A stretch of 46,575 bases of DNA, taken from NCBI GenBank assembly GCA_016874845.1, contig VGSZ01000011.1, positions 1 to 46,575 of the forward strand. Reading direction: 5' to 3'. The translations under genes and the position numbers were made by a program. Origin of the DNA: Deltaproteobacteria bacterium. Its GTDB lineage: Bacteria; Myxococcota; UBA727; VGSZ01. Positions 9,159-19,878 of this stretch are shown here, piece by piece. How positions within the stretch are numbered: the stretch's first letter is position 1; each line of letters opens with the position of its first letter. The notes under the pieces are model-generated. The model saw only the letters and a list, made by a program, of their open reading frames with translations, had not been told where the DNA came from and did not search any database.

Positions 9159-10243
9159 CGAAGCCCGTCACCAGCGACGCCGGCGTGACGTCGAATGCCG
9201 GGTTCCAGACGCCGACGTCGACGGGGCTCAGCGGCGCACCGCGGGCGCTACGCACCTCGTCGGCGGCGCGCTCCTCGATGGGGATCGCGTGGCCGTCGGG
9301 GCACGTCTCGTCGAACGTCGTCGTCGGCGCCACGACGTGGAACGGCACGTCGTGGTGTGCGCAGGCGACGGCCAGCGCGAAGGTGCCGATCTTGTTGGCC
9401 GTGTCGCCGTTGCGCGCGATGCGGTCGGCGCCGACGAGCGCGCGCGCGATGCGGCGCCCGCGCAGCCCTCGGTTCAGGGCGAACGCCGCCATGCCATCGG
9501 TGATCAACGTGACCGGGATCCGGTCGCGCTGACACTCCCACGCCGTCAGCCGCGCGCCCTGCAGCAGCGGCCGCGTCTCGAGGGCTACGACGGCGACGTC
9601 TTTGCCGGCCTTGCGGGCGCTCTTCACGACGCCGAGCGCGGTGCCCTGCCCGCACGTGGCCAGCGCGCCGGTGTGGCAAACGGTGACCACAACGTCGCCG
9701 TCGTCGAGGAGCGCGGCCCCGTGGGCGCCCATCGCCGTGCAGGCGGCCTCGTCGACGTGGCAATAGGCCTCCGCGGCGTCGACGACGGCGACGGCGACGT
9801 CGTCGCTTCGGGCGTCGGCGCGGCCCGCGGCGGCGTCGCGGGCCGCGGCGATGGCGTCGAGGGCGACGAACAGGTTTACCGCCGTGGGCCGCGTGCGCCG
9901 CAGGCGCGCGTCGTGCTGCTTCAGCGTATCGACGAACGACGCCAGTGTGCCCCGCGGCCTTCGCGCGAAGGCCGCCAGCGCCAGCGCCGCCGCGCCGCCG
10001 ATCGCCGGCGCCCCCCGGACAGCCAGGCCCTCGATGGAACGCGCGACGCCTTCAATGACGCCGCCGTCGCCGAAGACCCGCCACGTTTCGTGCGCCGGAA
10101 GATCGCGCTGGTCGAGCAGGTGCAAGCCGTGACCATCGAGAAAAAACGGACGCAGGTCGTCGCGGACGAGGAGCGCGCGGAGCGGATCAGACATGCCGCC
10201 GAGCCTAGCCCGGGCCGACGCTCCCGCGGTGTGTGGGGTCGCG

Positions 10244-10864
10244 CTACTTCACCGCCCAGCTGGCCTCATCGGTGGGGCCGTCGAGCACGTGACCCATCCG
10301 CGCGCCCTTGGTCGCCAGATAGTGCATCGCCGGCAATGCCACCGCCACAAGGTGGGGCACGCGCTGGGTGACGATGACGCCCCCCTGCGACAGCGCGTTG
10401 ACCTTCATCGGGTTGTTGGTCAGCAGCGCGACGCTGCGGACGCCCAGGTCGGCGAGGATGTGGGCGACCATCGAGAAGTCGCGAGCCTCGTCAGGCAGCC
10501 CGAGCAAGCGGTTGGCGTCGACGGTGTCGTGGCCCTGCTCCTGCAACGCGTAGGCGCGCACCTTGTCGCCCAGACCGATGCCGCGCCCTTCGTGCCCGCG
10601 CAGGTACAGCACAACGCCGCGACCGCGACGGACGATCAGATCCAGGGCGCGGTCGAGCTGCGGCTTGCAGTCGCACTTCAACGAGCCGAAGACCTCCGAC
10701 GTGACGCACTCGGAATGGACACGGCACAGCACGTCTGTCGCAGCGAAGACGTTGCCGGCCACCATCGCCACATGCTCGGTGCCGTCGTCATCGCGGTAAA
10801 CAACCATTCGCAGCGTGCCGTGGTTGGTCGGCAACATCGTCTCCGAGTATCGCTTTGCTGTCAT
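10244..10864 (-). CDS. ribA: GTP cyclohydrolase II
   Basis: Catalyses the first step of riboflavin synthesis from GTP. At 206 residues it is a stand-alone RibA without the DHBP-synthase (RibB) domain common in many bacteria. The zinc ligands are visible in CVTSEVFGSLKCDC (C53, C64, C66), followed by YLRGHEGRGIGL, YALQEQGHDTVDAN and LLTNNPMKV, all diagnostic. The upstream region contains no recognisable FMN riboswitch. It probably heads a ribA-mtnA transcript and is divergent from the large sigma-54 activator gene. Nothing in the protein is odd. Confidence 0.97.
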   Translation of the reverse strand: MTAKRYSETMLPTNHGTLRMVVYRDDDGTEHVAMVAGNVFAATDVLCRVHSECVTSEVFGSLKCDCKPQLDRALDLIVRRGRGVVLYLRGHEGRGIGLGDKVRAYALQEQGHDTVDANRLLGLPDEARDFSMVAHILADLGVRSVALLTNNPMKVNALSQGGVIVTQRVPHLVAVALPAMHYLATKGARMGHVLDGPTDEASWAVK

Positions 10865-10911
10865 TGCTTTCTCCGCCGTCGACGTCGGCGTCCGGACCGC
10901 CGCCGCATGCG

Positions 10912-10940
10912 GGCCCGACGGTTCGCGTCGGGCCTATTTT
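10912..10940 (+). terminator. Intrinsic-terminator-like hairpin with no + strand gene upstream
   Basis: Arms 10912-10920 (GGCCCGACG) and 10926-10934 pair perfectly around GTTCG and are followed by TATTTT at 10935-10940. It would act on rightward transcripts, but the genes to its left all run leftward, so it may end an antisense or short leader RNA. Confidence 0.45.
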
Positions 10941-10992
10941 CAACGGACACCCTGGTGCTGAGCCGGACCCCAGCGGATGCCCTGCGGGACTT

Positions 10993-11019
10993 CGTAACGC
11001 GGGCCGACCCTACGTTACG
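10993..11019. promoter_or_regulatory. Spaced dyad CGTAACG / CGTTACG, possible operator
   Basis: CGTAACG (10993-10999) and CGTTACG (11013-11019) are perfect inverted repeats whose centres are 20 bp apart, close to two helical turns, in a divergent promoter region. Operator function is inference. Confidence 0.35.
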
Positions 11020-11153
11020 CAATGTGTCCGCTCGCGGCCAGCACGGCCGCGAAGACCCACCGCCGCTCAGATGCGGGGAAACGCATTTCGTTTCACCGGG
11101 CCAGCGTGCCGATCTGGCTTCTCTGCCGGGGGAGTCGCTGCTAACCGAGTCAG

Positions 11154-14100
11154 GTGGCTCTGCACAGCCTCGTCGACGGCGCGCGGCGCAACCTCGCCCG
11201 CCTCAAGGAATTCCACGACGAGCTGGCGGGCGCCGGCGGCGTCGTCGTCGTCGGCGGCCCGCGCGGCGTGGGCAAGGCCCTGCTGCTCGGCGAGCTGCGC
11301 AAGGAGCTCGCCCATCAGGGGCGTCTCGTGCTGCTGGGCCGCTCGGAGCAGGCGGCGACCAAGCCCTACGCGCTGCTGCGTGAGCCCATGTCTCAGGCCC
11401 TGGCGTTCCTGGAGGCGCGCGGCCTCGCCGACGCGTTCCTCGACGCCCACGCCCGCGCGCTGCACGTCCTCGTTCCAGCGCTCGCGTCGTCGACCACGCC
11501 CGACCTGCCGCGCGACAAGACCGCGTTCTTCGAGAGCCTGCGCGCCCTGTTTCTCGACCTCGCGCGGCTGGGCGCGCCGACGCTGCTGCTCGTCGACGTC
11601 CACCTCGCCGACGACGACTCCCGCGACGCGGTGCGCTTCCTCGCCCGCCACCTTTTTGCCCCCGATGGCGTCGACGTCGACGAGGCCTTCACGGGCGTGA
11701 TGATGCTGTCGTCGCGCAGCGACGACGACGATGGGGCCCGCCTCGTCGACATCCTCGCTGACGGGCCGCGGGCGAAGCTCTTCGTCGTCGAGGGGCTGAA
11801 CCGCGAGGGGCTGGCGGCGTACCTCGCGCAGCACCCGCTGCTCGAGCGCCTGCTGAAGGCCAGCCGCGGCCGCCCCGAAGACGTCGACGAGCTGCTCGAG
11901 GCGCTGCCGCCCGACACCGACGCACTGATGCGCCAGCGGGTCGCCGGCCTCGACGAGCTGGCGCGGCGCGCGGTGCTCGCGCTGGCCGTGCTCGGTAGAC
12001 CGGCCACCGCCGACCTTGTCGCCGCTGTCGTCGGCGCCGCCGTCGCCGACGTCGCGCGGCACCTCGGCGCTCTCGTCGAAGGGCGGCTCTTGCTGCGTCG
12101 GCTCGCCAACGGCGAGCTGCTGTTTTCGTTTGCGCGCCCCCACCATCAGGAGGCGCTCCTGCGTGGCCTCGATGGCGATGGTGCGCGCCGCCTGCACGAG
12201 GCGATCGGCGACGCCATCGCGGCGCGCGACGCACCGATCGAGCAGCAAGCCTTCCACCTGCTGCGCGGCGCCCACCCCGAGCGTGGGCTGCCACACGCGT
12301 TGGCCGCGGCCGAGCGTCTCCTGGTGACCTGCGCCTACGGCTCCGCCGTCGAGCTGCTCGGACTGGCGCTGCCGATAGCCGACCGGGCTGTCGCCGAGGC
12401 CAGCGGCGCCACACGCGACGCGCGGCAGCACCTGCGCGTCGCGCTGCTCGGACATCTCGTCGAGGCCGAGCGGCTGCGCGGCCACGTCGAGCAGGCGCTG
12501 CGCGCCGCCGAGGACCTGCGCGGCGCCGCGCGCCCCGACCAGATGCCGCAGGTGCTGCGACGCATCGGCGAGCTGCTGAGCCTACGCGGGCAGCATCGCG
12601 AGGCCCTCGACGTCCTCGAGGAGGCGCTGGCCCGCGCCGACGACGCCCGCGATGACGTTGGCGACGACCCGCCGTCCCACGGCGACGGCGGCGCCGAGGA
12701 CGCGCTGCCCGAGCGGGCGCTGGCGCTCGCAGCGATGGCCGAGGTTGCGTACAAGCGCAGCGATCTCGACGGTGCCACCGCCTTCGCCGAGCGCGCGCAG
12801 CACGGCGCCCCCGACGGCCCCACGGCGTTCAAGCTGCGGGTGCGCAACACCCTGGCCAAGATCGCCCTGTCGCGCGAGCAGCACGCTGTCGCCGAGGCCG
12901 CGTTCCTCGAGAACCTGCGCCTCGCCGAGGAGCACCGGCTCGAGCACGAGGCGGTGCTGGCGCGCATCAACATCGGTCTCGCCCGCCATCGGCTCGGGCG
13001 TCCCGAGGAGGCCCGGGAGATCCTGGAGCGCGCGCTGACGGCCGCGCGGGCCATCGGCGATCTCGGCAACGAGGCGTTCGCGCTCTTGAACCTCGGCACC
13101 ATCGCGCAGCGGCTGGGCGATCTGCCGCGCGCCCTCGACGCGTACCGCGCCGCGCTGGGCCGGTTCCTGCGGATCGGAAACCGTGGCGAGGTGCGCCGCA
13201 CGACGTGGAACTTGTCGAACCTGTCGGTGGCGCTCGGCAACCTCGACGCCGCCGAGTCCTACCTCGAACAGTCACGCCGCATCGCCGCCGAGGACGAAGA
13301 CGTCCGCGGCCTCGCCTTCGTGCAGCTGACCGAGGCCGAGATCGCGCTGGCCCGCGGCGAGCCTGCCCGCGCGCTCCTTGGCTACGAGCGCGCCCGCGAA
13401 GGCTTCGTCCGCCTCGCCGAGGGCAGCCGCGTCGACGAGATGGCCACGAAGTCGGCGTGGGCGCTGCTGCTGGTCGGCGATCTCGACGCCGCTGGCCAGA
13501 AGCTCGCGTCGGTGCCGCGGCCGCGCGACGCCGTGGGCGCAGCGCGCCACGAATTCATCGCCAGCGCCATCGCCAGCTACGCTGGCCGCGGCGTCATTGT
13601 CCTCGCGCGCCTGCAGGCCGCCGTCGACCACCTCGCGCGGGAGCGCGCCACCGACGACGCATGGCGCGCGCTGGTGTTTCTGGCCGACCGCGCTGATGAA
13701 CTCGGCGATCCGCGGATTGGCGCTTCGGCGCGCGCGCGCGGGCGGGCGATCGTCGAGGCCCAGGCCGCTGGCCTGCCCGAAGCGCTTCGTCGCACGCTGC
13801 TGGCTGACCCCGTGCGAGCCCGTTTGGTCGGCACGCCGGCGGCGGCGGTCGAGCATGCCGAGGAGGCGCCGCCCGAGGGGACACCAACGACGCTGCCGGC
13901 GACGACGCTGCCGGCGACGACGCTGCCGGCGACGACGCTGCCGGCGACGACGCTGCCGACGCCGGTACGCAAGCCCGAGTGGGACGCCCGCTACCAGGAC
14001 ATCGTCGGGCGCTCGCCGGCCATCCACCGCGTGTTCGACCGCCTCGACCGCGTCGGGCGGTCACGTCAGGCGACGGTGCTCGTGCGCGGCGAGAGCGGCA

Positions 14101-15302
14101 CGGGCAAGGAGCTCGTCGCCGCCGCAGTGCACAAGCTGTCCGAGCGGGCACAGGGCCCCTTCGTGCGCGTGAACTGCGCCGCGCTCGTCGAGACGTTGTT
14201 GTTGAGCGAGCTGTTCGGCCACGAGAAGGGCAGCTTCACCGGTGCGCTGTCGCGCAAGATCGGCCGCTTCGAGCTCGCCCGCGGCGGTACGATATTTCTC
14301 GACGAGATTGGCGACATCAGCCCCAAGACGCAGGTGTCGTTGCTGCGCGTGCTGCAGGAACGACAGTTCGAACGGGTCGGCGGCACGCAGACGATCACCA
14401 CCGATGCCGCCGTGATCTGCGCGACCCACCGCGATCTCGAAGAGATGGTGCGGCAGGGCAGCTTCCGCGAGGACCTGTACTACCGGCTGAAGGGCGTCGT
14501 CGTCGAAGTGCCGGCGCTGCGCGAGCGCGCCGAGGACATCCCGCTGCTCGTCCACGCCTTCCTCGACAAGGCGCGCGCCGAGCTCGGCCGGGCGCCGCGA
14601 CGGTTGACGGCGGCCGCCGCCGAGGTGCTCTGCCGGCACCGCTGGCCGGGCAACATCCGTGAACTACAGAACGTCGTGCGCTCGGTGGCGCTGTTCTGCG
14701 AGTCTGACGTCATCGACGTCGACGCCCTCGCTGAGTTTCCCGAGCTGTTCCTGCACTCCGCCGCGTCAGGGCCGTGGGCTCCTGCCTACGCCGACGCGCA
14801 GCGGGGCATTGACGTCGTCGCCCGCGCTCCGGCGCTCCCTGCCTTCTACCCGGCGCCGTCGGGTGCCTCTCTCCCTGGGCCGAGGGCACCGGCGCCGATG
14901 GGGACGTCGGCGGCTTCATCCGCGCCGACGTCGGGAGCATCGTCGTTTCCGTCGACGTCCTCGTCACCCGCCGCCGCGGCAGCGGCCTCGCCGCCGACAC
15001 CGACACCCGCTGCCGTCGCGGGCGCCGTGGCGCCCGCCGCCCCGGCCGTGCCAGCGACGAGCGACTACCTGCGCCGCGTGGGCGAGGAGAGCGAGGGTCT
15101 GGCGCTCAGCGACCTGAAGCGACGGCTCGAGTTTGAGGCGGTGGCCAACGCGATCCGCCAGACAAGCGGCAACGTCACCCGCGCGGCGGCCCTGCTGAAG
15201 ATGAAGCGGCCGCGCCTGTCGCAGATCATCAACGGCAACCCCGAGCTGAAGGCCATCAAGGAGGGCCTGCGGCTGGCCGGCGCCGACGACGACGACGGCT
15301 GA
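11154..15302 (+). CDS. Sigma-54-dependent activator fused to an N-terminal AAA ATPase and TPR array
   Basis: The 1382-residue protein has three parts. Residues about 25-330 form a STAND/AAA-like ATPase with [12 protein letters not shown] (a P-loop in which the usual Ser/Thr after GK is Ala) and a Walker-B-like PTLLLVDV. Residues about 400-900 are TPR-type helical repeats ([20 protein letters not shown]). After four TLPAT repeats, residues about 945-1190 are a sigma-54 AAA+ domain: GESGTGKE near 978, GSFTGA (the sigma-54 contact loop, usually GAFTGA) near 1026, DEIGD near 1050. A 120-residue Pro/Ala/Ser linker leads to a Fis-type helix-turn-helix ([20 protein letters not shown], about 1340-1360). 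Such proteins open sigma-54 promoters in response to a signal sensed by the N-terminus. GTG 11154 is the only sensible start; its ribosome-binding site is weak. pyrG follows by 73 bp. Confidence 0.93.
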   Translation: MALHSLVDGARRNLARLKEFHDELAGAGGVVVVGGPRGVGKALLLGELRKELAHQGRLVLLGRSEQAATKPYALLREPMSQALAFLEARGLADAFLDAHARALHVLVPALASSTTPDLPRDKTAFFESLRALFLDLARLGAPTLLLVDVHLADDDSRDAVRFLARHLFAPDGVDVDEAFTGVMMLSSRSDDDDGARLVDILADGPRAKLFVVEGLNREGLAAYLAQHPLLERLLKASRGRPEDVDELLEALPPDTDALMRQRVAGLDELARRAVLALAVLGRPATADLVAAVVGAAVADVARHLGALVEGRLLLRRLANGELLFSFARPHHQEALLRGLDGDGARRLHEAIGDAIAARDAPIEQQAFHLLRGAHPERGLPHALAAAERLLVTCAYGSAVELLGLALPIADRAVAEASGATRDARQHLRVALLGHLVEAERLRGHVEQALRAAEDLRGAARPDQMPQVLRRIGELLSLRGQHREALDVLEEALARADDARDDVGDDPPSHGDGGAEDALPERALALAAMAEVAYKRSDLDGATAFAERAQHGAPDGPTAFKLRVRNTLAKIALSREQHAVAEAAFLENLRLAEEHRLEHEAVLARINIGLARHRLGRPEEAREILERALTAARAIGDLGNEAFALLNLGTIAQRLGDLPRALDAYRAALGRFLRIGNRGEVRRTTWNLSNLSVALGNLDAAESYLEQSRRIAAEDEDVRGLAFVQLTEAEIALARGEPARALLGYERAREGFVRLAEGSRVDEMATKSAWALLLVGDLDAAGQKLASVPRPRDAVGAARHEFIASAIASYAGRGVIVLARLQAAVDHLARERATDDAWRALVFLADRADELGDPRIGASARARGRAIVEAQAAGLPEALRRTLLADPVRARLVGTPAAAVEHAEEAPPEGTPTTLPATTLPATTLPATTLPATTLPTPVRKPEWDARYQDIVGRSPAIHRVFDRLDRVGRSRQATVLVRGESGTGKELVAAAVHKLSERAQGPFVRVNCAALVETLLLSELFGHEKGSFTGALSRKIGRFELARGGTIFLDEIGDISPKTQVSLLRVLQERQFERVGGTQTITTDAAVICATHRDLEEMVRQGSFREDLYYRLKGVVVEVPALRERAEDIPLLVHAFLDKARAELGRAPRRLTAAAAEVLCRHRWPGNIRELQNVVRSVALFCESDVIDVDALAEFPELFLHSAASGPWAPAYADAQRGIDVVARAPALPAFYPAPSGASLPGPRAPAPMGTSAASSAPTSGASSFPSTSSSPAAAAAASPPTPTPAAVAGAVAPAAPAVPATSDYLRRVGEESEGLALSDLKRRLEFEAVANAIRQTSGNVTRAAALLKMKRPRLSQIINGNPELKAIKEGLRLAGADDDDG
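13888..13960. repeat. 15-bp tandem repeat encoding TLPAT
   Basis: Five near-identical copies of ACGCTGCCGGCGACG (last one diverged to ACGCCGG) encode four TLPAT units in the linker between the TPR part and the sigma-54 domain. The unit keeps frame, so length variation would only alter linker length. Confidence 0.85.
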
Positions 15303-15342
15303 CCGGGCGCGCCGGACCGGGGCACCCTCGACGGACCGTTGA

Positions 15343-16989
<1,647 letters not shown>

Positions 16990-17020
16990 GCGGCAGCGAA
17001 GACGACCACGCGAACGCTCG

Positions 17021-17046
17021 CGACGCGCGCCTGCGGGCGCGCGTCG
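17021..17046. terminator. GC-rich hairpin after pyrG
   Basis: CGACGCGCGCC (17021-17031) pairs perfectly over 11 bp with 17036-17046 around TGCG. It lies between pyrG and the convergent glycosyltransferase gene. No T-run, so termination is inferred from position. Confidence 0.45.
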
Positions 17047-17083
17047 TCGTCTCGGCACCCTCTCCACGGCGACGACGAGCCGC

Positions 17084-18385
17084 TCAGGACGACGACGAGG
17101 ACGACGAGGACGACGACGAGGACGACGACGAGGACGACGACGAGGACAACGGCGAGGACGACGACTGCGTGGTCTCGGTCTCGCGCGTCGTGCGGACCCA
17201 AGCGTCGGACTTCGGCGCGCCCCGCAGCTTCAGCCACACCTTCCACAGCACGTACGCCGGCGCCTTGGCCAGGACGACGACGCTGCGCCAGCCCAGACCG
17301 CTCAGCTGGATGCCGCGCGCGACGTAGAGCGCCAGGCAGACGGCAGGCAGCGAGGCCACGACGGTCACGACGTCGACGACGACGCCTCCGCCGGCACCCA
17401 TGGCCGCGAGCGCGAGCCGCGCGCCCGCGAGCCCGATCGCCGCCGCCGTCAAGAGCGCCACCGTCGACAGCGGTGGCACCACCAGGTCCATCGCCAGATC
17501 GAGCAGGAGCAGGCTGCGCGAAGCGAGCGCCTCACGGATCACATCGGGCAACACCTCGCGCTGCAGCTTGATGCGGCCGTCCTCCCAGCGGCGGCGCTGG
17601 CTCTCGCTGGCCTTGCCACCCGAGACCATCTCGCCCAGCACGTGGGCGTCAACGACGGCAGTGACGCGAACGCCGCCGCGGCCGAGCGCGATGCCCTGCT
17701 CGACGTCCTCGACGAGGCCGTAGGCCTTCTGCGGGAAGCGCGTCAGACACTCGCGCGTAAAGCACATGCCGTTGCCGCGCAGGCCCGCCGACAGGCCGAG
17801 CCGCTCGCGGGCGTTGCTGCGGAGCGAGTGGAACATCGCCAGCGCCAGCGCCATCAGCTGCGTGCGCCAGGACGCGTCGACGTTGCGCACGCCGTACTCG
17901 GCCTGCATCGCCAGCGCCCCATCCTCGATGCGGGTGGCGAACGCGACCAGCAGGTTCTTCGATACGACGGTGTCGGCGTCGACGACGACAACGGCGTCAG
18001 CGGCGGTGCCGAGCAGGTGGGCGAAGCCATGCTCGAGCGCATAGCCCTTGCCCCGCAGGTCCTTGTGATGGCGCACGAGCACGTGGGCGCCGGCCTGCCG
18101 CGCTACGTCGGCGGTGCGGTCGCTGCAGTTGTCAGCGACGACGACGACCTCGCAGTGGTCGGCGGGCCAGTCGACGGCGCGCAGGCTCTGCACCGTGGCG
18201 GCGATGCCGGCCTCCTCGTTGTGGGCCGGGACGAGGAACGCGAAGCGCATCGAGCGCGCGCCCGTCACGCGCGGACGGTGCGGACCGGCGCACAGGGCGA
18301 GCAGCGCCAGATAGACTGTCGGCACCAGCGCGACGGCGGCGACGACGACGGTGACGACCGTCAGCGCGAGCTGCGTCGCGGTCAC
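17084..18385 (-). CDS. Membrane GT2-family glycosyltransferase with QxxRW motif and polyserine tail
   Basis: The 433-residue protein begins with a hydrophobic helix (LALTVVTVVVAAVALVPTVY), then a GT-A domain: FLVPAHNEE at the start of the fold, VVVDADTVV as the DxD metal site, GNGMCF, EDVEQGIAL (catalytic ED) and SQRRRWEDG, the QxxRW signature of processive-type GT2 enzymes. At least two membrane helices follow. The last 26 residues are almost all Ser, encoded by GTC/TCC/TCG repeats. It probably extends or adds sugars to an exported polysaccharide. GTG 18383-18385 lies 6 bases after the OPX gene, so the two form an operon. Polymer identity cannot be told. Confidence 0.88.
   Translation of the reverse strand: MTATQLALTVVTVVVAAVALVPTVYLALLALCAGPHRPRVTGARSMRFAFLVPAHNEEAGIAATVQSLRAVDWPADHCEVVVVADNCSDRTADVARQAGAHVLVRHHKDLRGKGYALEHGFAHLLGTAADAVVVVDADTVVSKNLLVAFATRIEDGALAMQAEYGVRNVDASWRTQLMALALAMFHSLRSNARERLGLSAGLRGNGMCFTRECLTRFPQKAYGLVEDVEQGIALGRGGVRVTAVVDAHVLGEMVSGGKASESQRRRWEDGRIKLQREVLPDVIREALASRSLLLLDLAMDLVVPPLSTVALLTAAAIGLAGARLALAAMGAGGGVVVDVVTVVASLPAVCLALYVARGIQLSGLGWRSVVVLAKAPAYVLWKVWLKLRGAPKSDAWVRTTRETETTQSSSSPLSSSSSSSSSSSSSSSSSSSS
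17087..17166. repeat. GAC/GAG microsatellite-like tract encoding a polyserine tail
   Basis: The + strand reads almost only GAC and GAG trinucleotides in a GACGACGACGAG-like pattern, which on the minus strand is a run of about 20 Ser codons (TCG/TCC) immediately before the stop of the glycosyltransferase, interrupted once by Pro-Leu. Slippage in threes would be tolerated. Confidence 0.85.
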
Positions 18386-18391
18386 CGGACG

Positions 18392-19021
18392 CTACTCGAC
18401 GACGACGACGTCGCCGTCCTCAAGGTGGAAGCGCAGGCCCTTGCCGTCGGAGCGCGCCACCCTTGCGAAGTTGAAACGCACGCGCTGGTTCCCCTTGGCC
18501 TTGCGGATCACAAAGACGCGGTCCTTCTTGGCGAACTCGGACAGGCCGCCAGCCAGCGCGACGCCGTCGAGCACCGTGGTGCCCGGCTGCAGCTCGAAGC
18601 TGCCCGGCTGACGGACCTCGCCGGCGACGGCGAAGCTCGGCTGGCGGGTCTCGATCACGGCGACCGAGACGCTGGGGTTGTCGATGAAGCCGGTACCGGC
18701 GAGGCGCTTGGCGATCTCGGCCGACGCCTCGGGTGGCGTCATACCGACGACCGCGATGTCGCCGACCAGCGGCACCGTGATCTGGCCGTCCTCGCGGACC
18801 AGCACCTCGCCGGAGAGCGACTCCTGCTTGAAGACCTTGACCTCAAGCTTGTCGTTGCCGCGAAGCTTGTAGGGCGTGGGCGCCAGCGCCTCCTCGGGGA
18901 GCTCGTCCACCCAGGTGAAGGCGTCCGGCAGCTCCTCGGTAGTCGCGCAGGCGGACAGGACGGCGGAGGCGGCGAAGACTGAGACGACGGCAGCGCGGGA
19001 CGGGCGGGACGCGGGACGCAA
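18392..19021 (-). CDS. Polysaccharide export lipoprotein (OPX / Wza-like)
   Basis: The start is TTG 19019-19021, chosen because GGAGG precedes it by 5 bases; the product is then 209 residues with a lipoprotein signal ending in LSAC (Cys near residue 25). The body has a Poly_export domain (YKLRGNDKLEVKVFKQESLSG, VREDGQITVPLVGDIAVVGMTP) followed by one SLBB-type domain (FAVAGEVRQPGSFELQPGTTVLDGVALAGG). OPX proteins form the outer-membrane or periplasmic export channel for capsule or exopolysaccharide. It is short compared with E. coli Wza (about 380) and lacks a C-terminal membrane helix, like many short myxobacterial OPX proteins. It heads the operon with the QxxRW glycosyltransferase. Confidence 0.93.
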   Translation of the reverse strand: MRPASRPSRAAVVSVFAASAVLSACATTEELPDAFTWVDELPEEALAPTPYKLRGNDKLEVKVFKQESLSGEVLVREDGQITVPLVGDIAVVGMTPPEASAEIAKRLAGTGFIDNPSVSVAVIETRQPSFAVAGEVRQPGSFELQPGTTVLDGVALAGGLSEFAKKDRVFVIRKAKGNQRVRFNFARVARSDGKGLRFHLEDGDVVVVE

Positions 19022-19239
19022 GCAGACCTCCTCGACCGGACGATAGGACTGGGGCGGTCTACCACAGCAGGGACGACGGCCGTACGTCGCTGGCCCCGGT
19101 GCGGCGAAGCGGCTATCTGCGGTCGACGCGTCACGAAGACCCGGTCTTTCGTCACGCGGTGATGGGCACGAAGAGCGAATCGGCCGACGTGCGGTCGCCG
19201 GCCGGCGAGCGTCGGTCCTTCGGGAGGTGGTCGGGAGCG

Positions 19240-19701
19240 ATGGCGACCAACAGCCGCGGACCGCGCGAAGTTCTGCGCGACTACCTCGTGAAGAACGGGT
19301 TGAAGACCAGCCGTCAGCGCGAGCTGATCGCCGACACTTTTTTCGCCGCGGAGGGCCACCTGTCCGTCGACGAGCTGCTCGACCGGGTGCGCGCCGAGGA
19401 CGCCGGGGTCGGCCAGGCGACGATCTATCGGACGATGAAGCTGCTGGCCAAGTGCGGCCTCGCCGAGGCGCGCCAGTTCGGCGACGGCCACACCCGCTAC
19501 GAGCACATCCTCGGCAAGCGCGAGCACCACCACGACCACCTGATCTGCACGTCGTGCGGCACCATCGTCGAGTTCGTTGACGCGCAGATCGAGGCCCTGC
19601 AGACCCGCGTCGCCGACGCTCACGGCTTCACCGTCGTCCACCACAAGATGGAGCTCTACGGCACCTGTTCCGTCTGCAACGCCGCCGCTCGCCAGCCCTG
19701 A
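19240..19701 (+). CDS. fur: Fur-family metalloregulator
   Basis: I start at ATG 19240 (MATNSRGPREVLRDYL), which gives 153 residues, the normal Fur length; the frame is open 47 codons upstream but that part is not Fur-like. A winged helix (KTSRQRELIADTFF, GVGQATIYRTMKLL) binds DNA. The dimer domain has the metal cluster HHHDHLICTSCG at about 95-106 with the following EFVDAQIE, and a second pair CSVC near the end for structural zinc. The HHDHLIC..CG..EF pattern favours Fur over Zur or PerR, but metal specificity is not proven. It is divergent from the OPX gene and convergent with rplC. A 13-bp tandem repeat begins at its stop codon. Confidence 0.9.
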   Translation: MATNSRGPREVLRDYLVKNGLKTSRQRELIADTFFAAEGHLSVDELLDRVRAEDAGVGQATIYRTMKLLAKCGLAEARQFGDGHTRYEHILGKREHHHDHLICTSCGTIVEFVDAQIEALQTRVADAHGFTVVHHKMELYGTCSVCNAAARQP

Positions 19702-19776
19702 GCGGCAGGCCAGAGCGGCAGGCCAGAGCGGCAGGCCAGAGCGGCAGGACCAGAGCGGCAGGCCAGAGCGGCAGGC
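19701..19776. repeat. 13-bp tandem repeat downstream of fur
   Basis: Six copies of AGAGCGGCAGGCC, the first starting in the fur stop codon and lacking two bases, the fourth with one inserted base (14 bp), the last truncated. It is non-coding and sits between convergent fur and rplC. The unit is not self-complementary. Confidence 0.9.
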
Positions 19777-19819
19777 GCAGCCGTCGACGACGACTTCCCG
19801 CTGCCCTCTCCGTCGCCGG

Positions 19820-19852
19820 CCCCAAAGAAGCGCGGGGCCCGAAGACCCCGCG
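19820..19852 (-). terminator. Terminator of rplC
   Basis: Arms 19831-19837 (CGCGGGG) and 19846-19852 pair perfectly around an 8-base loop. Reading leftward, the hairpin is followed by CTTCTTTGGGG, a partial T-run. It lies 27 bases past the rplC stop. Confidence 0.65.
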
Positions 19853-19878
19853 TCGCTCGAACCGGATGTCCGTGCCGA

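Larger units (their letters stand above)
10865..11153. other. Divergent intergenic region (ribA / sigma-54 activator) with four hairpins
   Basis: This 289-bp region has no coding frame I can support. It carries a 9-bp-arm hairpin with T-rich flank (10912-10940), a spaced 7-bp dyad (10993-11019), an 8-bp-arm hairpin (11032-11052) and two mutually exclusive hairpins: 11071-11075 with 11082-11086 (ATGCG/CGCAT), or 11078-11083 with 11089-11094 (GAAACG/CGTTTC). No sigma-54 (-24/-12) promoter or RFN element was found. Confidence 0.6.

Noticed and set aside
10865-11153. FMN riboswitch upstream of ribA
   Set aside because: The conserved RFN segments (AGGGGAC..., ACCGGCGG...) are absent on the ribA strand.
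19701-19776. CRISPR or attachment site from the 13-bp repeat
   Set aside because: Units are contiguous without spacers and no integrase or cas gene is near.
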